Counted from the first letter of the stretch, positions 12,201 through 26,300 are shown. The stretch is 64,000 nt of DNA from Microbotryum silenes-acaulis (GCA_003665825.1 QPFY01000005.1:806001-870000); one strand, 5' to 3'. Notes: generated from the sequence alone by a model not told the origin. Translations and numbers: made by a program.

Positions 12201-15200
12201 GGTCGGGATACGCACGCAGCAAGAACTCGGTGTTCTCAAGCTCCTCCTTGGAGAACTTGGAGTAGCGCTGCATCGAGACGACGAAGCGGAACTTGCGTCT
12301 AGCCATGCGCTCGAGTTCGCGCTCGAGTCGCTCGGTGTTGCCGCCGAGGACCTGGACGACGTCGGGGTTCTCGACACGGTAAAGGAGCTTGATGGCCTTG
12401 TTGTAATTCATGAAGCCCGAAACGGTGCGGTAGAGCGTCTGCGCTCGCAGCGACGCCCAGATCCGGGTGCGGAGCGTGTATTCCGGTGCTGCACTCTTGA
12501 AGCCAATGGTGTAGAATGGGATGTCGTCGGTCTTTTTGTTCGACTTCTCGTCCGCGAGGTCCATGTCGGCAGATTCCTCGGCTAAGATCTTGGTGTCGCG
12601 TACAAAGTTGTCCCACTCGATCGGGTGCAGTTGCTTGAGGTATTCGAGCAATGTGACGCGCGTATTTTGGTCCTCCTCACGAATGATCTCTCGCAGCGAC
12701 AGCAAAATCTTTTCCGAGTAGTGGGGTGTCAGTACGGTGAAGGTTGGCATGGTATCCACCCCGAGAGGCTCGGGTATCGCGGTCGACAAGGACTGTGCGA
12801 AGAACGAGATTCGACGCGCGGCTTCAGAGCCAGCGGGGAAGAACTCGGACTTGACGCCAGAGCCATCTTGCGAGATAAAGAAGAGAGGCGCGCGCAAAAC
12901 ACGCTTGCCGTCGACCTCAGAGGGCACCTGGTGGTAGAGCAATCGCTGAACGTGGTCGATCGACAAAAGATGTTCACGGTACATCGAGATGACGATGGCG
13001 TTCCAGATTTGCGAGACGAGCACCTTGGGTTTGTACTTGACTTCCATCTCGGACGTTGCGAGCACTTTCGAGTAGATACGCTTGGGCAAGCGCTCGAAGA
13101 TCTCCTTCCACGGGGTCCAGATCGAGAGGCCGAGATGGAAAGAGCGAGCAACCGAGAATACTGAGTTGAGGCATCATCAACACATCAGCGTCAATTCGTA
13201 ATAATGGGACAACGGAGGAAGACGCGACTCACCAGTGTTCCAGATGACATACCACAGGAATGTGTCGAGGAAGAAGAGACAAAGATCCATGCAGAACATG
13301 ATTGCTAAAGCAAAGGCAGGCTGGTTGCGGCACAGCGCACTGCCAAAGAGTTTGTCCGAGCACAGTTGCACCTTCATCCCGACGAGTACGCGAACCGGAT
13401 TCTCGAACGAGAGCGTTAAGAAGAAGTAGGATTCGGTGAGCTTGCAGCCAAAGACGAGGACCCAAAGGGCGATACTGGTCAATCGAGCCTGTCGCGACAG
13501 TTTGGGGTACGAGGCGGTGAAGGTTTGATTGGCGAGGTACTTGCGGTTCTTGCCGGCTACGCGATCACCGAACAGGCGACCCGAAGGCACGATGGCAAAG
13601 ACGATGACGCAGATCAGCGAGAGCGCGAATTGGACCATACCGATAATCTTGGACGTTTGCGACGTCTGATCAAAGAAGGCGATATAGATGGTCGGGCCGG
13701 ACGTGATACCGAGGCACACGCAGAGGAAGAGGAAGCGGGTGACGAGGTGCGACGTATTGTTCCAGGTGGTAGGGACGTAGCTCAATTCAGCCAGGGTAGC
13801 GGCCATCATGATCAACGACGCGACACCACCGCCGAGCGCGGTGACACTCCAGCGCATCGCCGGATAAGCGTCATTCGCCCCCGCAGGGGCGTAGATCTTA
13901 GTGGCTGTTGAGGCCGTGTAGAACCAAAAGACCGAGATGTGAAGAACCCAGATGCGGTTGAAGTTGACAAGCAGATGCAGGAACGATCGTCGCTCGTAGT
14001 AGGTCTTAATGAACGCGCGGCCCCAGTCGATCTTGTCAAACTTCATGAATCGTTGCGAGGCCGGCACGTCGACGAGGCACGTGCGGTCGTTGAGGACGAT
14101 GCGAGCGATACCTTCGGGATACCAGAAGAGCTGATTGACGTCGTCGTATCCGATGATGTCCTCGTGGTCCTTTTCTCTTCGCAAGAACGCGCCGTTGATG
14201 ACCTCGTAGCCCTGGTCTCGGATAAAACGGTACAAGGGACGGACGACCGCGCGGAGGTACAGACCTTCCGGTACCGGCTCGGAGCGGTTCTGGCACTCTG
14301 GTGATCGATAGTAGTCGTCCGCGCACTTAAAGATGAAGCACAGACATTCGGGTACGAAGCGCACCTGCGCGGCTTCACCCCAGCAGAGGAGGTAGAGCGC
14401 GAGCTGGCGCACACGATCATAACTCGACATTTGCGCCATCGCGGTGCGCCATCGTGTCTGTGCCGAGTCGAGCGTCTGGACCGACGGTGGTGTTGCGGGT
14501 CCTTTGCTCACCCCAGCCTTGCGGCTCGCTCGTCGTGCCAAACGACCAACGGGTCCGTGAGCGTTCGCTTGACCGATCGCGTCATCGAGGTCGAGCTGCG
14601 CTGCAAAGTACCACTTGCGGTAGTTGGCGTGCTCGCCTCCGATGTAGTCAGCGTGCAGCGTCAGCAGCGCTTGGTTCGGCGACATACGCGACGCTCGCGA
14701 ATCGAGCTGGATCATGAGGTGGTCGTACATGTTGCGCATCGAGTCGCGCTGGAAGCCAAACTTGTTGGTGAGGTCGATGAAGATGTCTTCAATCTCCTCC
14801 TTGGACAGCGGGATCTTTTGCTCGTTCGACCACGCTGGGTAAGGCTCGCGGTGACGAGACCAGGGACCATGGTGGGCCGACGACGAGTCGTAGTCGGTAA
14901 AACTGGCGGGTGAGTCAGCGCCGGATCGGTCGTACGGACCCTGGAAGGGGCCTTGCGGATGCGACTGCGGCCCCCCTCTTCCTCCATCGTCAGTCATCGG
15001 AGTGTGTGCGAATGGTATCTTGTCGTTGTAGTACTCTGCCGATCCTGTTAGGGAGTAGCGAAAGCGAGGAGACAAAGACAGAAGGCGGCGTCATGGTCGT
15101 GGAAAGGAGGTGAAACGATAAGGCCGAGCCAAGGAGCGTGCGCGTTAACAGGGGGCAAAGTGTCAGTCAGTACGGGTGCGCTCTGTTCGATGCGCCGTGA

Positions 15201-15829
15201 ATACGCATCGAGCCCATGTTTGAGACGCTTTTGTTCATCCTCAAACACAAAAACTCGACATGTCTCTTCGGAATTTGCCTTCAATGCAGCCCAACATGCG
15301 CTGTGCCCTCGGCTGCCAGCGCGGGTCTTGGCAGTTGGGTCAGGGCTGGCCCCCATCAAAATTGAGGTGCACCGCACCGGTAGGGTTGGCTGAGCCGAGC
15401 CGCGCCGCCGCGCCAAACATTCGCGCGCGAGCAAGTCAGAGAGCTCGGCCCCGGGGCTCGTCACGATCATCATCAAGAGACGATGAGCCAGCGCGTGAGC
15501 ATACCCTGGCGTCCATCGATCGGCAGGTGCCATCGAGCGAGACACCGAGTGCGAAAAGGAGGCAAGATTAAAACAAAGAAAGGCGAAGACGTGTACTGAC
15601 CTGCACGATGCTCGTCCTCTGCCGAGCCTGCCCCGTATGGGTCTCCGGCGCGTCGATGGTACTCCTCGCTGCCGCTGCTGGCGTCGCCGCCCATCTCGTA
15701 TGGGTCGCGGTCACCCGGCGCTGCATAGCGTGGCCCCGTCGCACCACCTCCACCACCTCCGGCGTGACCGGTCGAGGCGAACGGGTTGGGTGCACCAGCG
15801 AGATGGTGCGGTGTTTGGTTGTACGACAT
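9203..15829 (-). CDS. FKS1: 1,3-beta-glucan synthase catalytic subunit
   Basis: This plasma-membrane enzyme polymerises UDP-glucose into cell-wall 1,3-beta-glucan. The start at 15829 gives a Gly/Pro-rich N-terminus, [21 protein letters not shown] large intron (about 540 nt) precedes the FKS1_dom1 exon with [20 protein letters not shown] and [21 protein letters not shown] first membrane bundle follows, then the catalytic region between about 11.4 and 13.1 kb: [74 protein letters not shown] text and [21 protein letters not shown]-terminal exons between 9.24 and 11.4 kb carry the second membrane bundle. The last codons, after an intron closing at about 9208, give CDDL and TGA at 9203-9205. Size is about 1,750 residues, normal for the family. 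Activation by GTP-bound Rho1 is known for the family, not seen here. Confidence 0.95.
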
Positions 15830-16897
15830 CGCGTGTTACTCGTGATTTGAAAAGTTGAGAAAACGAGTAGGACGTGCGACGACGACGGGCGGAATCCGAC
15901 TTCCCAAGCGTCGTTGCTCGGTTCGACGTTCGACGTTCGCCGTTCGTAGACTTTGAAGCCGGCCACAGTCCAATCAGGCGTCGACACAGCAGCAGTCGAT
16001 CGTCAGGGCGGTCGGTCGCACGACGCGTTGATCGGGGAACAGAAGCTTGCTGCTTGGCACCGACTCTATGTGACAGGTATCGAGTCCAAGTCCGAGGCGA
16101 GATCAGAGGTGTGAGGGGAGTTAGGCACATCAGTCTCGGCTCACCAGTCGCGGCTCGCGACTGCGCGCGGGCGACTCGCGGCTGTGCGCCTGCGGGGTCC
16201 ATGCGCCACTGACGTTTACAATCTCCTCAGGTCCATCGTTAGACGAACAGCCAGCCAGGGGAGCTCGCAGCGAATCTCCGCGGACGGCGGCGGCGGATGA
16301 GTATCACTCGTCTTGCACGTGGTCATCAGCGAAAACGAGATAACTCAAATTCCCTTTCAAATCATGTTGGCCATCTTGTCGGGCGATCGGGTGAAAATGC
16401 TGGTTGTGATGACCAGATGCCTGGTCAAAAATAGATTGATAAAAAGTCGTGAGCGCCAAGACCAGAGCGTCCAGACTGCAGCGACAAATGCTTCAATTGA
16501 CTAACTTGCAATGATACCTGATTACAATACAGTGCTCTGCTAACTTTGTGGTACATACGAAATGAGGGCCCGTGCTCGCAGGCGCAGGGTGTGGTGCCCC
16601 TCTCCTGGTCATAATTCTGGCGCCTCGCAGCTCCGAGTAGAATTATTCGTGTAGACTGGAGTGTTCGAACGCAAGGCTACCTCGCGTGGCTATACGAGCT
16701 TGTATAAACACGCTGGATCAGATCAGTTCAGATCATTCTGTAGAAAAAAGGATAGTTTCCGGCACTGCAGATTGGCTCGCAGCTCGTGCTTGGTTGTGAG
16801 CGGGCAGAAAGGGACAGAGCGCAATTACCGATCGATCCGATAAGCCGGACCGTTCGCCTCGCTCCTTTTACCACCCTCTGCATTCGAATCGAGCGCC
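15830..16897. promoter_or_regulatory. Divergent promoter region FKS1 / F-box gene
   Basis: This 1.07-kb region lies between divergent starts. It includes a perfect 7-bp inverted repeat with a 3-nt loop at about 16145-16161 (AGTCGCG/CGCGACT) and further CGACTCGCGGC-type repeats up to about 16190. A duplex-binding factor site or an incidental GC palindrome would both fit. No gene is recognisable. Confidence 0.4.
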
Positions 16898-19800
16898 ATG
16901 GCCTCTGAGTATTCACAAGACAAAAGAACAGCAACATCGAACACCGGATCCACTATGTCAGGCTACCCGCATGACACGCCTTCGACGTCGATGCTCGCGG
17001 CAGACGACGACGACGTGCACGTGAGCCCGAACTCGAGCCCGCCCGGGGGGGCAGCTCGGATAAGTGGTTGCTGCTACCACAAACGCCACCCATCACGCTC
17101 GACCACATCGGAAACAGTCCAGTACACGTACTTTCATCATCCACCCCGTTCGAATCTCTCTCTTCCTTGCGTCGACGAGCTTCCATGGCGATGTCCAGCC
17201 TGCCGCAAACTCGCCGCGCCGATGGGGACGATCAGATCTCGGTGGCAGCCTGTGAGACCGATCTCCAGCAAGACGTCCGATCGGAATGCATGGGGCCGTC
17301 TGGTCGCCCACACTGTATTCTGTGGCAATCGTATACGCTGTCTTCGTCCGTTTTGGACAAAGGCAAGGGTGTTGCTGTCGTCGAAGAGGAGCGATCCCCG
17401 GACTGTGCCGTCACGGAGGCTCGTGCTCCCGGCACCGACGCCGAGCAAGTGGGGCAACGGCGCGAGCACTGGACGGCGACCTCCACCGGTGATACCGCAT
17501 CACAGTATCTTGCAGGTCCATTAGTATCCGGACTCTCCCGGGGCCTAGCATTCTCGTCCGAACGAACCATGTTTGCACAAGATGATGTATACTTGGCGGC
17601 ATCGTCGACGGCGCCATGGCCCGCACCGGCTGAGATCCTGCGACTCGATCCCACCCCCACATCACTCGCGGCGGCCATCGGCACGAGCATCGATGACGAT
17701 GAGGGGTCGGCAGCGTCCAACACCGGCTGGGCCACCCCATGTGCCTCGACATCTGAGGTAATGCACACTTCCTTAACCGAACTTTCGATCCAATTGGCGT
17801 ACGTGGAACAAATGCAGAACGACCTTCCCTCGCCCAGGGCACAATTTTCCAGTCACCGAGCTGAGCCGCCGCGTCGCTTCTCCAAATCCTTTACCACCGC
17901 CTTGTCGCGAGCCTCGCCCTCGAGCAGAACTAGACCGCCCACACCATTCAGGCTGGATTTAACCTATTCCCTGGCAGGCGTGACCACCTCGGCCGGTGCA
18001 TCGCCACTGACTCCGTCGCCCTCCCCAGCTCGCAACGCTGGAGGGAGTGGTGCGCGCCACCGCGAAGAGCTCCTAGAGCTTTCAACTTCCGAAGTATCTT
18101 CCGCTTCGACACCCTTCGTGGACAAGTCACCCTCGTCCATTTTTAGGGTACGAGCACGATCACGCTCGCTCCCCGTCATGCTGCAGAAACCCTTGCGCGT
18201 CACTCCTGTGGTTCAAGTCGATTCCCGGCGGGCCAAGGAGCTCAACAGATTGCTGGAATCGGGTTTCGTTACGGTCTTGTCGAGCCCGACCCTTGAATCG
18301 TCCCCAGTCGTCGATTCGAATTCAAATCCGCAGTCCAAGCCCAGGGACATATTTGGGGCGCTTCCTTACGAGGTGCAGGCTCGGATCTTATGCTCCCTCG
18401 TCCACATCCATATCGACGAGCACGAACGCCTGGTCGCGGATGGCAAGTGGCGTGGTCCAATCGTACTGCGATCTAGATGGCGCGGTGAAGCCTCTGGAAG
18501 GCGAGAGCTGGTCAAATGTGCTCGTGTAAGCTGATCGAGGCTCCTGTCTTTGAGCTCAGTGTACTCGCCTGACTGGAGAGTAACCGGCCCGTCTTTCCGC
18601 AGGTGTCTCGGCTTTGGAAAACTCTCGCCTTTGACGGGCAGACTTGGCCCATACTCGACGCAGCATCCATCGGTCCCGACGTGTTCTCCTCTCCTGCATT
18701 GTTGCGACTCGCCGAAGGCGCCGGCACCTTTGTTCGAAAGGTGGATCTGTCCAACATGGCGCAGACGACGGGCTATACGATCGTCGAAATGACCCGACTC
18801 GTGGGTAGCGAAAGGGGGCAGACGAACTTGACCTCAATTAACTTGCAAGGTGAGGACAACCAACGCTTCCATTCCTTTGGGTCAACATAAATTTGACCGT
18901 CTATCCACACCCAGGCTGCTCTTCGATCAGCAATAGCTCACTCGCGTTCCTCCTCGCGCGCTCGCCAAACCTCCGAAAACTCAACTTTCTTGCGCTCGCG
19001 GCGGTAGACGACGAAACACTCCGGATTCTGGGCGAGTCTGCTCAAAATCTCGAAGACCTCAACGTCAGTCGTTGCAGCGTCCTCCACGCCACGGATTTAT
19101 ATTTCATCACGAGCCCACTCAAGCGACTCGGTGCAAGTCGAATGCATGGTGCAAGTGACCGCGTTATCGGGGAAGTGTTGAGACGACAAACCGCGCTTGA
19201 AAGCCTAGACTTGTCCTCGAGCCATCGCCTCACTGATCAAGTTTTCCAGTCGAATACTTCCCTATCGAGTCTGGATGCCTTGCGCCACCTCAACCTCAGC
19301 TCGTGCCCACTGCTCACGGACGAGACGCTCGCGTGTCTGGTCAATCACGTACCACATCTTGAAACTTTCGAACTCGCACACAATCGTCAAATTGGAGCCA
19401 ACAATGCTTTAAAACGGCTTTTGCACTCGACTGCGCTGTTGAAGCGGCTCGATCTCGAAGGCAGCATCGTGCTCGAAGATGCCGCGCTTTCGGGAGTGGC
19501 GAATGACTCTGACCTTCCCGAGCTTGAATGGCTCGTCCTCTCGGGGTGTACAACCTTGACTCAACAATGCCTGGCGAGTATCGCTCGATCACAAGGTCTA
19601 CCGAAGTTGAAGATACTCGAACTGGACGGGACCCACATCGATGAAGTATCCATCGCCTCCTTCGTCATCCGGCAGCACCAAAAACATCTCCAGCCGTTCT
19701 CGCCACAATTGCCCTCGCCGGACGGCTCCTTACCCTGCTCAGCGCAAGGACTTCCGTCCAAAATTTCGATCTTGGACGCGCACTTTCATACGCGCCGACT

Positions 19801-20071
19801 CCAACGTCAATTGAGTCGTCACATCCGAACGCGCGACGGTCGACGAGGCTACGAGTTCCGTCACTTCGCCTACGCAGATTTCGACACCGTAGTATCTCAA
19901 GAGTCGACCTGGTCCATCAATCCGGCCATGCAAGAGCTTGAAGGTTCGACAAGAGTCGTATTGAGGTCGTTCGAAGGGAACGCAGATGTCGATGGGCTAC
20001 ATTCGAGGGCTGGGCCGAGTCGTGCCAGGACTTGGAGCGGATCGGGTAGGACGGGTTGTATTGTTTCATAG
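16898..20071 (+). CDS. F-box / leucine-rich repeat protein
   Basis: This is a candidate substrate receptor of an SCF ubiquitin ligase. The N-terminal half is Ser/Pro/Thr-rich and probably disordered. Near 18350 the chain reads IFGALPYEVQARILCSLV, and across an intron (about 18526-18600) CARVSRLWKTLAFDGQTWP, which together have the shape of an F-box (L-P-x-E-I...C+xVSxxW). From about 18890 there are at least nine leucine-rich repeats of the Cys-containing/AMN1 type, such as LRHLNLSSCPLLTDETLACL, LETFELAHNRQIG and LEWLVLSGCTTLTQQCLASI. The stop is TAG at 20069-20071. The opening exon (ATG 16898) is in a different frame from the rest. The join could be a 44-nt intron (17021-17064, GTGAGC...AAG) or an indel in the G7 run at 17045-17051. 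The substrate is unknown. Confidence 0.75.
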
Positions 20072-20349
20072 TCAGGGACCTCCAGATGATGCAGCGCGTT
20101 CAATATGGGAAATGTCAGCATCTGCTGTTGATTCTTTTCGGTCCCCTGGATGTTGGGCTGCATGCATAGTGGTAAGAATTCAGTGTAACAGCAGATCTTT
20201 TCTGTGACTTATCGCGGCTCTCCTTGCGAGCCCAAACTGGACACAAGATGAACGAGACCCATTTTTTCTATATCAAACACACAAAGAAAGACACATTCCC
20301 AACATTCGCAAGCAACGGAGGTCGCCCAATCGAATCTATACATGCAAAT

Positions 20350-23300
20350 CTACTCATCGTACTCTTCATCCGACTCGTCATAAATCCTCTTCTTCTTGGA
20401 GCTGGTCCCAGCTTGCTTGCCCGTCGAGCGACGACCCCGCTTCTTGGTTTTCCCAAACTCGTCGTCGTCGTCGTCTTCCTCGTAAGGCTCTTCGTCCGAG
20501 TCATCGTCGTCACCGTCCTGTGCCCCGGGGACCGAGAAGTCACTTCCGTCGTCACCCTCGGTCGGGTCCATGGCATCGGTGATGGACTGGCGAGCCCGAG
20601 TTGATCGCTTTCCTCCCACGCCGGCCGCCGGGCCTGGTGTACTGCTCCCGACAGATGGTCCGCGTTCCTTGCGTGGCGACGAGCGCGACGGCCGGCCCGA
20701 AAGCGTCGTCTCCGCAGCAGCGTTCGTCTCCTTCTTGAATCGAGGCTTAAATAGATCATACAGTTCTTGCGCCTTGGTCGTTGACCCTTCCGGAGCTGCG
20801 GGCTTGGTTTCGACTACTGGAGTGGGCTCTTGCGGTGAAACAACAGTGGAGTCATCGACCTGCATTGGCTCGGGCGGGTCATCTTCCTTAACGCCACCGA
20901 CCGAGGGAGCGGAAGCCGTTGGTTTGGCAATCTCCGTCGCCTCTTCGACTTCGGGCTTGGCATCCGCCCCGTCCTCCTGCACCGACATGCCTTCGGCGGG
21001 CGGCACGTACTCATCGTGCAACTTCAAGAGTCGGCGAGTCGCCTCCTCCATGAGCTGCGTCTGTTCGATGCGATCGTGGGCGGCGGCGGCTTTGGTGAGC
21101 AAGTCGTTCAGCTCTTCGTCGCCAAAGCCAGCGGCGGCTTGCGCGAGAGTCAAAATGATCTGACTTCGGCGGTGCTTGCGTTCGACATCGGCGACGTGCT
21201 TCGAAGCGGGCGACATCTCGCGACGACGACGACCGAGCTTCATTCCGAAGCCCACACCGACCGGCCGATCGGAGCGGGCATCCTGGCGAGCCGAATCGCG
21301 AACAGCGCGATCGACAGCACGGTCGGCAGGGTTGACGGGGCGGAAGTCGTCGCCACTGTCACCATCAGAGCGCACTTCTTCATCGACGAAGTCGTCCGAC
21401 TCGGTATCGTCGTCGAATTCGTGGTCGCCCTTCCGTCGCTTGTTGCCCTTGGACTGCCCGTCCGGTTGGTAATGAACCTAAGATAATCAACAAGCGACAT
21501 ATGAGTTCGTGCTCTATACTAGAATTAATCAAGCAGACTAATGAGCTTACCGTAGAACGGCGCTTGCCACGCCCACTCTGAGCACTGGCCAGCAGCCGCC
21601 TCTGGCGCTCCGCCTCTTCCTGCTCTTGCAAGATCGTGGACCAGAAGCCATGCATGTTCTCGCTCTCTTGCTCACCATCGACATTGACGGTGTCCAGTTC
21701 CCCGCGTTCCCAAATCTTGGCTTGGGCGAACGTTCCAGCGGCCGACTGCGCCTCGGCCTTCAGCGGCTCGGCACTCCGGACCAACAGCTCGTCGATGTCG
21801 GCGTCGCTGTAGCGAATGGCCGTCGCCTCGGCCTCCTTGTCGTCAAAGACGGCCTTGGCACCGAACTGGAGGATCGTCTCGACGTCCTCCGTCTCGTCCT
21901 TGGCATCGATTCGTTGAATGATCAAATGATCAAGACCGAGCTTGCGCGTACCAGCCGTGAAGATCTTCTCCTCGCAAGATTGCTTGACGAGGAGCTTGAA
22001 CACACGAACGGGCTTCTTTTGTCCGATACGGTGAGCACGTGATATGGCCTGGATGTCCTGATGGGGGTTGAAGTCTGGAACGATGGAAACAGATTAGTCG
22101 TCTGCTCGCTCACTAGAGGATGGCGGATCGACCGACTCACCTTGATCGAACATGACGACCGTGTCAGCGGTGGTCAAGTTGATACCAACACCACCGGCAC
22201 GGGTCGACAAGAGGTAACAGAAGTAGTCCGAGTCGGGCGCGTTGAACTCGTCGATGCCTCGTTGACGGTCAAGTTGCTTAGTGTCACCATCCAATCGCAG
22301 GTACTTGAGCTTAAGCCCTTGAAGGAGAGGCTCGATGATGTTCAAGACGATCTTGAATTGCGAAAACTATGGAGGCCAGCGACAGAGATGAGTAATCGTC
22401 AGCTGAGAAGGACATTAGAGAGCATGGGGCGAATTGTCCAAGGAACTCACGATAAGAACACGATGCCCCGCAGCCTTGAGCTTGGGAAGAAGCTTCGACA
22501 GCAAGACAAATTTGGACGACGCCTCGATGAGATTCGTCAACTCTTGTTGCGGTCCGACTCCACGGGGTTCAATCTCGGGCGCGGTGATGTAAGGATGGCA
22601 AAGGACTTTGCGCAGCTCCATCAAGACGTTGTTGAAACTCGTCTTGCGCTTCTTCGTCACCGCCGTCTTTTGGAAAATGCTCTCGATCGCCGCCGCGTTG
22701 TGCTCGAGCACGCTGCGATAGATCTGACGTTGGAGCACCGACATGGAAACGGGAACGACGATCTCGGTCAAGGGAGGCAAGTTGAGCACGAGATCTTTGG
22801 TACGACGTAGGAAGTAAGGCTTGAGGATCTCGCGCACTTCTTCGACCTTCTCGGGCGTGAGTTCGGCGTAGCGCTCTGTGATGACGTCCATATCGGTCCA
22901 CTTCTGGGGATCGATGAAGTGGAGCAAATTAAACAGCTCCTCGAGGTTGTTGTTGAGCGGCGTTCCCGACAACAAGACACGATGGGTGATGCGCAGACTT
23001 TGCAACGCGACGAAGAGCAGACCATTCTTGCCGCTCTTGAGACGTTGGCCTTCGTCGACGACGAGGCATTCCCAGCGTTGCACGCGTTGGAAAACGGCGA
23101 CGTTCTTCTCAAGGGCTTCGTACGTCGCGAGGACGACGTGCGTCTTGAGCTGACCCTTGGGGTCGTACAGCTCGAACTCCTCGATGATCTGACGGGACTC
23201 GACGTCACCACTGAAGGGGACGACGCGCATAGACGGGGCCCAGCGCTCGAACTCGCGTACCCAGTTGCCGATCGTCGAGTTGGGGACCGTCACGAGGAAA

Positions 23301-26300
23301 GGCCGAGCGGCGTGCTCGTGGTGCAAGACCGACAGGAAGGTGATGATCTGCACCGTCTTGCCGAGACCCATCTCGTCGGCAAGAATGCAGCCCTTTCGTT
23401 GCCACCACTGGAAGTACATAAAGCTGACACCGGCGAGCTGGAACGGCATGAGGTTGCCTCCGACGATGTAAGACGGCTGCTCCGAAACCGGCTTGAAGGT
23501 GTCCCTATTGCCCCGAGGTTTGTCGAGGTCGTCCATCTGCTTGGGTGTGAGCGTTGGCACTCGCATGGCTGGCTGGTTTGCGATAAGGAAGCGCTTGTAG
23601 GCTTGAACGTATTCGATATATCCAGGGTCGGTAGGCTCGGGCGGCTCCTCGCGCGTAGCCGATCCGTAAGGGAGGTCGCACCACTTGAAGAAACCCTTGG
23701 CAACGAGCTTGACGCTTTCATCGGGGTCTTCGGGACCGCCTCGCCAGTTGCGCCAGTTGACGGGCTCGCGACCCTCCGTTTTCGCGTGATAGAAGATGTC
23801 GAGAACGCGGTCGACGGTCTTCCAGCTCTTGGGAATGCGATCCTCGGCATCCGGGTCGGGCAAAGGGGCCATGATCGGGAGCTCACGCGGTTTGCTCGGG
23901 TCCTCGTCATCCTCGGGATCATCCTGGGTCGGCAGATCAAAGTTGACAGTCGACCCACGCGAGAGGAAGTTGTTGAGCTTGGCCGGGTATGCCGCAACGA
24001 GGAAAGCGTGGGGGACCCAGTCCAACGTTCGGTAGGATGAGCCTTGCCACTTGACGAGGTAGCTTGCACGGGCAGAAGGATCTTTCGACGAAGGAATCTG
24101 GTAGACCTGGCCGGTCTTGGCATCCCTCTTCTCCACCATCGCGGGCTGATCGACAATGTCGCCTTCCTCGACCGCCTCGGGTTCGGCTCCTTCGCCGGGC
24201 TTGTCTTCTCGCCACGCGAGGATGACATCGAGAGGGACATTCCACTGGTAGCAGTCGTGGCAGTGGCCGTCGAGGTAGTAGGACTCGGCCGACTCTTCGA
24301 TCGAAGTTCCGAAATAGTCGAGGCACTCATAGTGAGAAGCGCGTCGACATTTGCTGCAACGGAACATGAGGCCGCCTTCGGGCTCGTCGGCGGAACCGTC
24401 GCCTCCTTCGCTGTTCACGAGTGATTGTGCTTTTGAGGGAGGGGCCGACTCCTCCACGAGCAGTGTAGGTGGCTGAGCGGCAATCGCCTTCACGGCCGGG
24501 TTTGTGGCGGCCTTACCATCCGCAGCGGCAGCGTCATCGCCCGCGGCATTCATAGGAGCTGTGAGAAGATGCATCCGGACAGTGAGCACAGGTTGCGCGG
24601 GTCCAGATATGCTATCGAGATCTTCCATGCTGACGGCAAACGTACGAGGGAGATACTTGCGACCACTGACACCGCAGGAGAGGCATCGACGGCCACCGCG
24701 CTTTTTGCAGGTCCAGCACTTGCGCAGTTCAAAGATTCGGCGTGCATCCTCTTCGATCTTGACACGCGTGGGCAACGGTTGCGATGGCACGGGCGGGCCG
24801 GGGGGAGGAGGCACCATGCGACCCGTGACGGGATCAGGGATATATGTGGAAGGGTCCGGGTCTGATACAGGCAAAGGCGGGTACTTGGCGAGGTGGTCTT
24901 GAAGATGCTCGTCCTTGAGGTCATCAACGAACTCCTTGCGCAAAGCGCCCGGAAGACACTGGTAGTGGTACACATCGATGCAGACCCCGCACTTGAACCA
25001 CGCGCCGAGCTTGCTGACACGGTCCTCTTCTTGATCAGAGTCCTCCTCGAGATCGCTGTCGCGCTTACGCGAGTGTCGACGCTTTTTGTTGCCATTCTTC
25101 TTCTTCTTGGCTTTGAGGGCGCGCATAAGGACGGGTACGGGTTCCCGGCCGCATCGGCCGCAAAAGGTTCGGTGACGGAACTGGGGCAGTTGCGAGTACT
25201 CGTACTCCTCGACCACGTTGCGGTCGGAATCCGAGGTCGAGGCACCACCGCGTTCGGCCTTTTGGGGCGCGGCGGGTGAAGTGTCGGAATCTTCGCCTTC
25301 ATCGCCAATTCGAGAGATAACGCGATCGCGCGCACCGCGACGAGCGCCTCGACCTTCGGCGACGGCCGAAGCGGTCTCGGACATGGAAACGTCGTCACCG
25401 TCGCCGAGAGGAGTACCCTCGGCGGAGAACCCAGGCACCCGCAGTGAGCGAGACGAGGTAATCTTGACCTTCTTGGCCGGCTTCTTCTTCTTCTTGCTGT
25501 TGCCCTTGCGCCCTTTGCGCTTTCTGGTGACGACGGCGTTCTCGTCATCCACGAAGTCGGATTCGTTCGAGTCATCGTCGACATCCTCAGATTCAGACGT
25601 TTCCTCACCCTGGAAGCTGTCGGCGTCGGCAACCGGGCGACTGCGCTCGAGCTCCTCCTCCTCCTCATCATCAGGACCTTCGGCATAGTGCTTCGCCCCA
25701 AGCGAGTTCTTGGCAGCGCGAGAGCGCGACTTGACGTCAATGCCGGTGAACTGTTCGATAGGAGGCGCCGGAACTGGTGCCGGTGCCGATTTCGGTTTGA
25801 AGATCGCTTTTTCGGCGTCAGCCGCGTCTGGAGCCAGTTCCTGCATGGCAGCATCCAAAGCTGGATCGATAGCAGCAGTCGAATCACCGTTGATCACCGA
25901 TGAAGAGCTTTCAGTGCCATTCTTGAGAAGAGAAGGAAGAGGGCCCGGGGCGTTGAAGGCAGCCACGAGCGCCGGTGCTTGAGCAGCCATTTCCTCCTTC
26001 GAGCGCTGTGGATAGAACACAGAAGGCAAGGGACAGGAGAAGGTCAGTATTCAAGACACGATGATATGATCGTGCAATTTGAGTGAGCAATGTGGCAAGA
26101 AGAGGCCGCAAAGTTATGCGCTGTCGCGGAGGCTGCGAGCATTCTAGAAGTCCCGTGACGGGACAGCGGAGCGCCGAACGCGTCGATTGACGCGCCCAAA
26201 CAGGCCAGCGAGCAATGCGCGCCGCGACACGACGAGCAGCCAATAGAGCCATTGCAGCCCTCCAAAAACCCTGGCGAGCTGGGGCAACCCGGAAATGGCG

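Noticed and set aside
16640..16700. GTTCGAACGC and similar GTTCGAA strings as tRNA B boxes
   Set aside because: No matching A box or foldable cloverleaf is found around these or the one near 4768. No tRNA, rRNA or CRISPR array is supported anywhere in the window.
26044..26265. Cys-rich minus-strand frame (IGCSSCRGAHCSLAC) as a zinc finger
   Set aside because: It lies in the probable long intron of the remodeller, has no splice connection in phase, and the spacing does not fit a known finger.
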